IMG/VR virus record: IMGVR_UViG_3300005289_000065
Span: 1 to 39,328 of that record
Source of the DNA: a virus
Length of the DNA: 39,328 bases
Reading direction: 5' to 3' (one strand)
The notes beneath the pieces were generated by a model. It made no database searches, was not told the DNA's origin, and saw only the letters and a list, made by a program, of their open reading frames with translations. Both the position numbers and the translations under genes were made by a program. Below are positions 22,901 through 29,795 of the stretch, in pieces (within the stretch, counting starts at the first letter, position 1; each line of letters opens with the position of its first letter).

Positions 22901-25607
22901 TGCACAGCCGATCACTCGCGAGAGCGGCGTCTTGTTTATGCCCTACGACACACTGAAGGGGCATGCCAAGCATACCCCGGCTGATACACGCCTCAAGCAG
23001 GTCGTGGAATGGCTGGGGCCAGAGTTTGATGGAGTCATCGCGCTCGATGAAAGCCATTTGCTTGGGAATAATATGGCCGACCCCAACGAGATTTTTGGCA
23101 CGAAGGTCTCCCAGCGGGCCGCAGCGGGTCAGCAACTCCAGGACCTCCTGCCCAATGCCAGGGTAGTCTACCTGTCCGCGACAGGTGCTACCGAAGTCGC
23201 CAATCTGGGCTATCTCGACCGTCTCGGCATGTGGGGACCGGGCACCGCCTTTGCCACGAAAGGTGAGTTCGTAAATAAGGTGGCTTCCCGTGGCATTGCC
23301 GCCATGGAGTATGTGGCCCGCGATCTGAAGGCGATGGGACTCTATGCGGCCCGTTCCCTCTCCTTTGCCGATGTGCGCTATGAGCGATTAGAGGTGGAGT
23401 TGTCTCCTGCACAGATGGCTTCCTATGATCGCATTGCGGCGGCATGGCGGGAAGTCACCAAGAATATTGAAGAGGCGCTGACAACCACCGGTGGCAAAGG
23501 CAGCATGCAAGAACGCAATGCGATGAATCTGTTCTGGTCTACCCAACAGCGTTTCTTTAATCAGTTGATCACCAGTCTCAAAACGCCTGCGGTCATTGCC
23601 GATATGGACACCTATATCAACGATCCCAACGGCGGCGCGGCGATTATTCAGCTCACGAATACAAATGAGTCTACCCAGAAACGCCGCTTGGCACAGCTCC
23701 AAGAAGACGAAGACCTGGAAGACCTCACGCTGAGCCCCATGGACATCCTCATGGACTATATTCAGACGTCTTTCCCCGTAGGGGCACAGACACCGAAGCT
23801 CCAGGATGACGGCACGGTGGTCATGGTGCCACTCACCGATAGCGAAGGCCGTCCGGTTGAGAGCCCAGAAGCCGTCGCGATTCGCGACAAGATGATTGAT
23901 GAGATGGCCCAACTCCAAGCCGATATTCCCGATGGGCCGCTCGAACAAATCATCGACCATTTTGGCGTCGATCAGGTAGCGGAGATCACTGGGCGCAAGC
24001 AACGACTCATCTATAAAGAAGACGCATCGGGTAAGATGGTCCGCACGCGAGAGACCGGACGTACCGATCGCCACATTGCGCAGGACCTGAGCGACTTCCG
24101 CGATGATAAGAAGCGCATCCTGGTCTTCAGTGGCAAGGGCGATACGGGGATGGACTACCATGCGGGGCTCAAGTTCAAGAACCAGCGCCAACGCTACCAC
24201 TACCCACTCCAGCCCGGCTGGCGGGCCGATATGACGGTGCAGGGGCTCGGGCGCAGTCACCGCACCAATCAAGCGTCCGCACCCATCTATCGCTTACCAT
24301 CGACGAATCTTCCCGCCGAAAAACGGTTTATCTCGTCGATTGCGCGGCGACTCGACCAACTGGGTGCCCTTACGCGGGGACAACGGCAAGCGAGTGCCCA
24401 GGGCCTCTTTAGCGAGCGCGACAATCTGGAGACGGCCTATGCGGAAGACGCGTTGTATCGGCTGCTGCGTGATATTCAGGTGGGTCGCAATGTGAGTATT
24501 GGCCCAACCGAGTTCCTGGAGGCGACGGGGCTTGACGTGACGACACAGAAAGGCTTAGACGCCACGATTCCGCGCTTTCTCAATCGTCTCTTCATGTTTC
24601 CCTTTGCGGTCCAAAATAGTGTCTTTAATGATTTTAGTGCCCGACTGGATGATGTGATTGAAGCTGCGATTCAGAGTGGAACCTATGAGACGGGTGTCGA
24701 AACCATTCGGGCGGATCGTGTCACAAAAATGCGTGAGGAAGTGATTGCTACCCATGAAGGGACGGGCGCTGAGACCAGCTATATTGAGCTGAAGGTGGAG
24801 AATAAGCCGCGGCCAACGGCGTGGGACAAATTGCAAGCCCGGATTCAGACGCTCCTCCATACCGAACGAGGGTCTAGCCTCAAGGGCTATGCGCAAAACA
24901 ACCGCAGCAAGCGCGTCTATGCCATCATGGATACCTTGCCAGATGTGGACAAAAAGACCGGCAATCTCATTCCACGGCTACGCCTCATTGGCATCCTGAA
25001 TGAAGGAAAAGAGTTGGCGGCAGATCTTACCAAAGAGAAATATACTTTGGTCCCTGAAGACCAAGCCCAACAGCTCTGGACGCAAAACATTACGGCGCTG
25101 CCGGAATACCTCTCTCATACCGAACATCTGATTACAGGGCTCTTGATGCCCCACTGGGATAAGCTGGAAAATATCGCTACCAAGGTGCAGCAAGTCTTTA
25201 CCAATGATGGGGATCGCTTGTTGGGGCTTGTCGTGCCACCATCGCAACTCAAAGCCGTGATGCAGAACTTTGGCGTCACGTTGGGCGAGGACGCGCCTGC
25301 TCTGCCCTCTTATTCCCCTGAAGCGGCCATCGACCGTGTGTTGACCAATGGTAGCACCTTCCGGGTGAGTAACGGGTGGCACCTGGCTCCCTCCCGAATC
25401 GGGGGACAATCGCGTGTGGAACTGAAGCATGTCACGAGTGCCCAAGCCCGCAACTTGGAAGCCGATGGCGTGGTATATGAGCGGGTGGGGTATACCGCTC
25501 ACTACTTCCTTCCCACTGGTCCGCGTGGGCAGGACGTTTATCGCCGCGTCATGGTCGGCAAGCAATTAGCCCAAGAATTTGCGAAGGGGGAAAAGGTGGA
25601 CGACTAG
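16947..25607 (+). CDS. Giant polyvalent protein: transglycosylase, ART, adenine methyltransferase, strawberry-notch helicase (DarB-like)
   Basis: At 2886 aa this is the largest protein. Residues 45-155 are a lytic transglycosylase domain (catalytic Glu70 in RAESAFNP; GAQGLLQLMP 82-91; AAWSAGPG 132-139) that would open peptidoglycan during DNA entry. A hydrophobic Ala/Gly-rich region lies at about 395-500. A probable ADP-ribosyltransferase domain starts near 1037 (LYRGS; GRWWTDN at 1069-1075). An N6-adenine methyltransferase has EPSAGTGT at 1491-1498 and NPPF at 1559-1562. A strawberry-notch-type helicase has Walker A GDGTGTGKGR (Lys1928), DESH 2034-2037, LSATGATE and QGLGRSHRTNQ from 2432. 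Pro-rich linkers separate domains. The layout is that of polyvalent proteins co-injected with phage DNA, and the methyltransferase plus helicase pair recalls P1 DarB, which protects DNA from restriction. ATG overlaps the previous gene. Confidence 0.85.
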   Translation: MATAVDLNALADEFVGSAATRPAKPTPSPKLAQPRTPPHPLANPASAEFRAMAQKYGHDPDEIARLMRAESAFNPNAESPKGAQGLLQLMPSVQQDYGVTDPMDPAQNVPAAMQYLRDLKKRFKGDSQLAYAAWSAGPGTVEKLGRVPNYPETQNLIAKVLPGGGTGPAPVTLSPADIERMANEFVGTSGAPVAPAGVPPTPPVAQSPVPMQPYADVPGYPAPRQQVQAGAVMPGPTLGAPGMQQWPPAGKTVAAEPPSLDRPAQRPAPLGAKMVGPPTPTRTQLAYQEELTRAREAGEPVPPPRDEPLEEVGPYGAIDLGYGLRQGGEIVGRQVKNLAHLWGKFHSLIDPMGRTAISQDQMPAKLEQAAQQAVEYLRVNPEAMQDRNRFDQVLFRAVGQFIPQIAEYMVLKPLLGPVTALVGPAMATEADQGIGAAAWAGLKAYVLGKVQGVLGQQNPLVAIPSTGALFSATTYAETGDPQQAIVQGLMGMGMTATQAGRTGVREAYQRFSDYVDAELGRRQGRSQGPQGAPPAGVPWTKEQVLHDATQGFRESRSQADVESMLRQKHSMDPETARNAARMAYDLYVEATKKGFGVGGEDAPPAGGTPPPGTPPPSPPPGGPGAEAPPPPGPTPGPQPQPRPGAGPSGTAVTPRPARPPRLPATQQDAAVSAMNLPSDIDTLARQGLARPMAPEEEAWITRMLEDLDPSKPAPTVPPEPPGQQAQLVPWARQELLIEGPGVPTNEPLSEQERFDAQYAAPGPATFPAPSYRPPGPDNIVPSPEEVVPGRPRVGRAPEEMRKLQEYLDVWWRHFMVGGDKPAMGPRVFTRTAEAFQKQIREMQAEHGNNADPAVQHQLQSFQDYSRRIDQAVEREMQARKQARLAQPEGMVEAEVETPAVVPQPEPPVPPTPAVAVATPPRTAPSLVTPIEDIGGPQRPTPPPVPRRAALDPREDFTQEASVLNRPPADVWNMLRDEYATSPSREDGRVALQKAGIPSQPGDRLVDIAYGALARGEDLFPPPVAQEVPLPPPPGPGMVRLYRGSSTKSIPLPPWLDADPKFQATKHATGRWWTDNLAIAKWYYDDAAPTAKIEYVDVPEAVAQQGRLRQQPPEIQRFSLDPDNEYFLPAPYAGRGAPLPASLIPATAQPPQPPTPVAPAPTVPKPVPEATIANSGTPYKSKQNADFALTHKKGISPEHHEVVERPGYGWFIVPKGSAVPKAVEPVAPTEKPSPTPEPPSLYTALTTWGAKVTDAFQLPANERKAQLTTLRQEGVAMRDAAMTSPELVPTFDPQFERFLGMIDAELGKPQSASPAVQTATAASTPLPTRESVLPDQPPPVPVETPAPPAPTAKVAPPSEEAQNAGFQALVREIRHQLFVGGKAIKDIRDLQRLAEAAYGSHRAEGAYDTRDMYDALEVAINQQVREIDFPINKPLDQAIGTAEVLHAFMEKTPTQTLRTAEQDQLQQFSTPLDYAYATAWVANLQPQDLVIEPSAGTGTIANFAAMALGPKNVIVNEIAPRRLEALRMQGYGQITKEDALFLNTILSTRLERHPSVVLMNPPFSIAASQGQHNPKVGANHVEQALRLLADGGRLVAIVGRGMGPETATFREWFDKIGKQHSIRAVIEVDGKVYQKQGTEFGTRIIVIDKGTPTAEGSILTGKVATIPDLLRMLDEVRNVRTITAVVPTPERPDTPETRPGDTPPGNQPTRPTDAVEPHAPKGRPVSPPPQVPRPGPRRDGGVDPGGSGTVAARPGRPRSPSGGRPTPGRPGGAESPGGVPSTLEPPPRPAPAPQPDVPAPERPSERGPERVAPEAPSPSSPRPPETPAGQDAELVDLTTTIFQPYIGANLGIADAQPHPGALVETSAMASVAGPSITVQHHLAPKVITEGRLSIAQLDPVLRARQAHDRLLHNGKRQGFFDGDGTGTGKGRIIAGIIFDNWQEGRTKALWVSKSQDNFAQAQGDWVDVSGRDKHDMFTVHRPNIPHAQPITRESGVLFMPYDTLKGHAKHTPADTRLKQVVEWLGPEFDGVIALDESHLLGNNMADPNEIFGTKVSQRAAAGQQLQDLLPNARVVYLSATGATEVANLGYLDRLGMWGPGTAFATKGEFVNKVASRGIAAMEYVARDLKAMGLYAARSLSFADVRYERLEVELSPAQMASYDRIAAAWREVTKNIEEALTTTGGKGSMQERNAMNLFWSTQQRFFNQLITSLKTPAVIADMDTYINDPNGGAAIIQLTNTNESTQKRRLAQLQEDEDLEDLTLSPMDILMDYIQTSFPVGAQTPKLQDDGTVVMVPLTDSEGRPVESPEAVAIRDKMIDEMAQLQADIPDGPLEQIIDHFGVDQVAEITGRKQRLIYKEDASGKMVRTRETGRTDRHIAQDLSDFRDDKKRILVFSGKGDTGMDYHAGLKFKNQRQRYHYPLQPGWRADMTVQGLGRSHRTNQASAPIYRLPSTNLPAEKRFISSIARRLDQLGALTRGQRQASAQGLFSERDNLETAYAEDALYRLLRDIQVGRNVSIGPTEFLEATGLDVTTQKGLDATIPRFLNRLFMFPFAVQNSVFNDFSARLDDVIEAAIQSGTYETGVETIRADRVTKMREEVIATHEGTGAETSYIELKVENKPRPTAWDKLQARIQTLLHTERGSSLKGYAQNNRSKRVYAIMDTLPDVDKKTGNLIPRLRLIGILNEGKELAADLTKEKYTLVPEDQAQQLWTQNITALPEYLSHTEHLITGLLMPHWDKLENIATKVQQVFTNDGDRLLGLVVPPSQLKAVMQNFGVTLGEDAPALPSYSPEAAIDRVLTNGSTFRVSNGWHLAPSRIGGQSRVELKHVTSAQARNLEADGVVYERVGYTAHYFLPTGPRGQDVYRRVMVGKQLAQEFAKGEKVDD
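21976..22377 (+). CDS. Possible overprinted gene inside the polyvalent-protein linker
   Basis: In a second forward frame, a 133-aa reading from ATG 21976 to TAG 22377 has GAGG six bases upstream. It looks like an ordinary helical protein (LTLLKRAQVTPHPEISPLVQLMQ, WTPEEVEQWLLAPGDRD, GLEGLNPQEASQVLLSLLHD). The main frame over the same bases is only a low-complexity Pro/Gly/Arg linker between the methyltransferase and helicase domains. This contrast suggests either a nested gene or a linker that arose by overprinting. The alternative is that Pro-codon-rich DNA yields protein-like text by chance. I know of no family match. Confidence 0.35.
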   Translation: MSAPSPQSSLHRSALTLLKRAQVTPHPEISPLVQLMQWSLTHQKDDQFRHLRKFQGQVLEEMEAWTPEEVEQWLLAPGDRDPQAGDALPLDGLEGLNPQEASQVLLSLLHDQLPLHNRMYPPLSDPRNAVPRE

Positions 25608-25655
25608 CCCCACGGCGCTTACTCCCGCTGCCTTAATGCGTCTTTCACCCATCCG

Positions 25656-25664
25656 TGCTACACT
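25656..25664 (+). promoter_or_regulatory. Weak extended -10-like element before fibre cluster
   Basis: TGCTACACT in the 135-bp gap after the polyvalent gene resembles an extended -10 (TGN-TACACT). The surrounding CGTGCTA-YR-CTCT is shared with the element before the GNAT-like gene at 11743-11752. No convincing -35 lies at 16-18 bp. The rest of this gap holds nothing else I can identify. Confidence 0.25.
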
Positions 25665-25742
25665 CTTCGTTGCCTCTAAGATGCCCTGAGCGTCCCGCCA
25701 AGCAGCCGGTCTGCAACGGCTTCTTTGCGCTGGACATGCCTC

Positions 25743-28481
25743 ATGCCCCGGACCGCCATCCTCCTCTGCCTGCTTGTCAGCCTCCTCTGGTACACGCTCC
25801 TTGTGCCACCGCTCGAAGCGCTCTGTCTACGCGTGGGTGGCGGATGCATGCCACCCCCGTCGTCCTGTCCCGATGTGGGCGGGAATCATCTCAATTTTGT
25901 CAACGGGGTCTGGACGTGTGGCACGTCGTCGAGTGGTGGCGCCCCCGGCAATGCGGGTGCCGATGGCACCACAAAGGGTATTGCGACCTTCCTCCCACTC
26001 GACTTCGTGGACAACGGTAGTGGGCTGATCTCCCTCAATCCCGTCTTGACCGGCAAAAACATCTCGGGTGTGACCAATGTTCTCACCGGGATTCCTTCCA
26101 CCGCGATCACTTTTACCGATATTCTCACGGGTAACGCCAGCGTTGTGGCGCATGGGTTCTTGCCCAAGCTCTCAGGCGTGCCCACCGACGTCTTGCATGG
26201 GAATGGGACGTGGAGCCCCGGTGGCAGCGGTGGGAGTGCCTCCGTTGGTGCGCTTGGGGCTCTCCAGGCCACGGACGGGGCCGGCGCATTTGCCGCTTAT
26301 GGCGGCTTTGCCTGTGCGGTCGTCGGCACTTTTGCAACGGCGATCGATGGCAACGGGTCCCTGACGTGTGCCGCGCCAGCGGTCCCTCCGTTGACGGCGA
26401 AGGCGCTCCTTGCCCAAAGCAATGCGGAATTTCCCAACGCGATCAACCTGGGCGGTGGGATGACGGGCCTCCTCAAAAGTACGGTGACCGCAGGCATTGC
26501 GGCTATCAGTACGGTCGTTGCCCCGAGTGGCGCGGTGGTTGGCACGACGGATACCCAGATTCTCACGAACAAAGACGTGGTGCGACGCCCGCTGCCTCTC
26601 TCGACAACGACCACGCCGCTCCAATTTGATGTGAGCACATTCGATATCGCGGTCATCCCCGGGATGCAACAGAATACGCTCATCCAGAATCCGGTCGGGA
26701 CCGCCACCACCGGCCAAAAAATCCAGATTCAGGCGTTTAGTACGGTCACCCGCGTCATCACCTGGGGGACGGCCTGGGACGTGGGCGCGGTCCCACTGCC
26801 CGCGACGCTCCCGGCCAATACGTGGGTGTTCTGGGATTTTCAATATAATGCCGCCACGGGTCTCTGGGCGTGCCAAAGCGATTCCGCCTTCTTCCAAGCC
26901 CTGGCCAGCTTTACCTTCTCGGGCACCACCCGCAAGCTGGCGACGGTCGCCGGCGTGTTCACGCCTGGGAATTTTGTCACGGTAGACGCGAATGGCAACT
27001 TTGTGGATGGAGGCTCCGTGCCTGGTACGGGCAGTGGTGGCACGCCCGCGGGCACCACGAACGATATCCAGTTTAATACGGCGGGGGCGTTTGACGCGGA
27101 TACCGGGCGATTTGTCTACAGCCCCTTGGATCATCAGGCCGGGATGGTCGGGCTGAACCTGGGCATCACGGGCGCCTATGTGCAACTGATTGACCCCCAA
27201 GGGTTCATGGGCTACCAGTTCACCGCGCCGCTCACCAATGATCAGACGTATATCTGGCCGGACGAGTCGGGCATCATCTGTACGAAAACGGGAGGGTGTG
27301 GACCGGCCGCCACGGCGACTGCGCTTGCCGCGAACGGCGCCAATTGTACCGTCACGGGCGCGTTCCCGAATGGCGTTGACGCCAGCGGCGCCGCCGAAAA
27401 CTGCGTTACGCTGTCGGCGGTCAATCCGCAAACCGGGACGTATCAAGTGCTCGCCGCGGATTTTGATAGCTACAAAACGATTACGGTGGCCTCCGGTACC
27501 TTTACGATCACTCTGGTGGCGAGTGGCACCCAACCTGCGGCCGGGAAATATCTGCGCATCATTAATTACGGCGCGGGGATCGTCACGATTGCGCGGTCGG
27601 GGCAAAACATCAATGGGGGTGTCACGAGTCTGTCCCTCTCGGCCGGGTCGGCCACCGCGCCTACCAGTGCGTTTATTATCTCAAATGGCACGGATTACTT
27701 TGCGGCGGTGGCGGGGATGGTGAGTGGAGGCAGTGGCGACATCACCGATGTCAATATTACCACGACCTCACCACTCGCGGGTGGCACCACCTGCGCCTCT
27801 GGGACATGTGCCTTTACTCTGTCGATTCCGAATGCGGCGGCAGACGGCACCACCAAAGGCGCGGTCAGCTTTGTCGCCAATGACATCGACTGCACCGCGG
27901 GTAACTGCGGCATTGACTACACGAACGCCCAGAAAGTCACAGGCTCAGTCCCAGGCTTTCTGACAGTAGCCGCCTACACGGCCTTCAACAAAGGGTACAT
28001 TCACCTACCCATTGTCGGTGCCCACCAACCAACGACAAATCCCGGCATTATTGATCGGTCTGAGAACAATGAGCGCCTCTTATTTGATGCGACGACGCAA
28101 GAATGCGTGTGGTGGAACTTTCGCATGCCGCCTGATTACGTCGGGTCGCTCGTGGCCAAGATTCCCTATAGCATGTTCTCCGATAACAATGGCACCCATG
28201 GCGTCTCAGTCGATACGTTCGTGATGGCAGTTACGCCCGGCGATGCTGGGGACGCAAACACGGATAGTTACGCCAGTGTCAATAATTGCGGCGACGCCGC
28301 CATCCCAACGACCCTTGGCCAACTTGACGAGATTAGCTGTACACAAACTAATGCAGATGGGTTGGCAGCAGGAGATCTGGTGCGGTTTAAGCTGTGCCGC
28401 GCACCTGCCAACGCGACAGATAATGCCACTGGCGACATGGAAATACTAAATGAGGTCATGTTGGAGTATGTCAAGCAGTAG
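25743..28481 (+). CDS. Tail-fibre-like protein with signal peptide
   Basis: This 912-aa protein starts at ATG 25743, which gives a clean signal-type N-terminus (MPRTAILLCLLVSLLWYTLLV). A TTG start six codons upstream is open but less likely. The body has fibre hallmarks: a collagen-like GAPGNAGADGTTKG stretch, the motif HGFLPKLSGVPTDVLHGNGTW common in phage fibre proteins, many short beta repeats rich in Gly, Thr and Val, and a second ADGTTKG near residue 700. The C-terminal 170 residues differ in composition (more charged, with Cys) and may be a receptor-binding or trimerisation head. A signal peptide on such a protein is unusual. The five genes from here to 33259 form one cluster with short overlaps. 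Confidence 0.7.
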   Translation: MPRTAILLCLLVSLLWYTLLVPPLEALCLRVGGGCMPPPSSCPDVGGNHLNFVNGVWTCGTSSSGGAPGNAGADGTTKGIATFLPLDFVDNGSGLISLNPVLTGKNISGVTNVLTGIPSTAITFTDILTGNASVVAHGFLPKLSGVPTDVLHGNGTWSPGGSGGSASVGALGALQATDGAGAFAAYGGFACAVVGTFATAIDGNGSLTCAAPAVPPLTAKALLAQSNAEFPNAINLGGGMTGLLKSTVTAGIAAISTVVAPSGAVVGTTDTQILTNKDVVRRPLPLSTTTTPLQFDVSTFDIAVIPGMQQNTLIQNPVGTATTGQKIQIQAFSTVTRVITWGTAWDVGAVPLPATLPANTWVFWDFQYNAATGLWACQSDSAFFQALASFTFSGTTRKLATVAGVFTPGNFVTVDANGNFVDGGSVPGTGSGGTPAGTTNDIQFNTAGAFDADTGRFVYSPLDHQAGMVGLNLGITGAYVQLIDPQGFMGYQFTAPLTNDQTYIWPDESGIICTKTGGCGPAATATALAANGANCTVTGAFPNGVDASGAAENCVTLSAVNPQTGTYQVLAADFDSYKTITVASGTFTITLVASGTQPAAGKYLRIINYGAGIVTIARSGQNINGGVTSLSLSAGSATAPTSAFIISNGTDYFAAVAGMVSGGSGDITDVNITTTSPLAGGTTCASGTCAFTLSIPNAAADGTTKGAVSFVANDIDCTAGNCGIDYTNAQKVTGSVPGFLTVAAYTAFNKGYIHLPIVGAHQPTTNPGIIDRSENNERLLFDATTQECVWWNFRMPPDYVGSLVAKIPYSMFSDNNGTHGVSVDTFVMAVTPGDAGDANTDSYASVNNCGDAAIPTTLGQLDEISCTQTNADGLAAGDLVRFKLCRAPANATDNATGDMEILNEVMLEYVKQ

Positions 28482-29253
28482 TATATATGTTTGCGTGTTT
28501 GCGTGTTTGTTCCTCATGTCTCCAGCCTGGGCCGGGGTTATCTGCGATGGTGTCGATGACCAGCTTACTACTGGGCAGTTGGGTAGCGTCTTTTTCAACA
28601 CCACCGCGACGACCATTTCCCTGTGGGTGAAACCCACCGGAGCCGCGCCTGCGGTCGCCCATCTCTATGAGGGTCAGTCGATCTTTGGTGACATTGACGG
28701 TGGCGGTGGCACCTACTACGGCATCTACCGCCACAACAACAGCGGCGCGGGGGATGAGATTAACTGTTGGAATTTTGTCACCAGTAGTTTTGAAGTCGCC
28801 ACGACGACTGACAATGACACCTGGACGCATCTCGCCTATGTCCAGAATGGGACCAGCCTCACATGCTACAAGAATGGGGTGAGTGCCGGGAGTAACACCA
28901 GTACAACCTCCATTGATCTTACCAACTCTGGCATTGTGGCACTTTGTAATGTCGTCTCGGCAGGTGTTACCACCGTGTATGCCGGCGAGATTGCCGATGT
29001 GCGCTTTTTCAATACGGCCCTCACGGCGGCACAGGTCGAAACGATCGCGAAGAGTCGGCTCTATACCACCGGGGCGCAAGGAACCGCCGGCTTTCCCTTG
29101 GCGCAGTGTGCTGATGGAGCAGCGGCGACGGGGGTAGCGTTTGTGGATCGGACGGGCAATGGGGCGACCATGACGGCCGATGATGGGGCCAATAATACCG
29201 GCATGCTGTGCTCGGGCTCCTCTATGCTGGCCTGGCCGGTAGGAGCGAATTGA
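28450..29253 (+). CDS. Secreted LamG/concanavalin-like fibre-cluster protein
   Basis: This protein (267 aa from ATG 28450, or 261 from ATG 28468) overlaps the end of the fibre gene. The N-terminus is a signal peptide (SIYVCVFACLFLMSPAWAG; cleavage near AWA-G). The mature part is a single Laminin_G_3-type jelly roll: TTISLWVKPTG, THLAYVQNGTSLTCYKNGV, and the closing GEIADVRFFNTALTAAQVETIAKSRLY, which is the diagnostic C-terminal pattern. These domains bind carbohydrates, so a receptor-binding or decoration role is plausible. The C-terminal half of the protein at 31346 carries the same domain type. The exact start is uncertain because neither ATG has a good Shine-Dalgarno. Confidence 0.75.
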   Translation: MRSCWSMSSSSIYVCVFACLFLMSPAWAGVICDGVDDQLTTGQLGSVFFNTTATTISLWVKPTGAAPAVAHLYEGQSIFGDIDGGGGTYYGIYRHNNSGAGDEINCWNFVTSSFEVATTTDNDTWTHLAYVQNGTSLTCYKNGVSAGSNTSTTSIDLTNSGIVALCNVVSAGVTTVYAGEIADVRFFNTALTAAQVETIAKSRLYTTGAQGTAGFPLAQCADGAAATGVAFVDRTGNGATMTADDGANNTGMLCSGSSMLAWPVGAN

Positions 29254-29789
29254 TGCGTGTGATCGTGTGTGCCTGTCTGTGTGTGTGCGCGTGGGCATCA
29301 TTGGTCTCGGCCGAAGCCGTGCTCTGTGGGGATACCACCCGCTTGGTCTACTTTCGGGGCCGGGGTGATCCGACGACCGCGCCTGTCTGCTCCGCGCCGT
29401 ATACCCAAACCATTCTCAGCGCTGAAGACACAGCGGCCCAACGGAGCTTTTTTGAGGGGATGGCGCGCAAAGACCATATCAAGGTGGTAAGCGGTCTCAT
29501 GGTCGAAATGACCCAAGGCGAAAAGGATGCGGTGGATGCCGCGCTCGTGGCCGCTGACCCCCACAAGCCCTACAAGGACGATATCGCCGCCAACAACCTA
29601 TGTGATACCGCCACGCTGGCCACGGTGACGGGACGGCTTGACACCGTTAAGGCTGCGCTCGACACGGATATTAACGCTGTCACCAATATTGCCACGGCCA
29701 AAACCGCGCTCGCTAATTTGAATACGGCCTATGCCGCTGCCTTCAAGAAGATTGCGACGTGTATTGTCGATCGGCGCTTTGTGCGCTAA
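29253..29789 (+). CDS. Secreted hypothetical fibre-cluster protein
   Basis: This 178-aa protein has AGGAG seven bases before ATG and a TGATG overlap with the upstream stop. The signal peptide (MRVIVCACLCVCAWASLVSA) is followed by a mature part starting EAVLCGD. The C-terminal two thirds are helical and Ala-rich (DKKs and TAKTALANLNTAYAAAFKKIATC), with Cys residues early (LCGD, PVCSAP, NNLCDT) and near the end that could form disulphides. Family not recognised. Its place among fibre genes suggests an accessory or chaperone-like role. Confidence 0.65.
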   Translation: MRVIVCACLCVCAWASLVSAEAVLCGDTTRLVYFRGRGDPTTAPVCSAPYTQTILSAEDTAAQRSFFEGMARKDHIKVVSGLMVEMTQGEKDAVDAALVAADPHKPYKDDIAANNLCDTATLATVTGRLDTVKAALDTDINAVTNIATAKTALANLNTAYAAAFKKIATCIVDRRFVR

Positions 29790-29795
29790 AGAAAG

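Noticed and set aside
26172-27605. Long reverse-strand frame (477 codons), and similar ones at 8692-9717 and 23388-24272
   Set aside because: They lie opposite clearly coding forward genes, have Arg/Gly/His-rich composition typical of antisense readings of GC-rich DNA, and show no domain.
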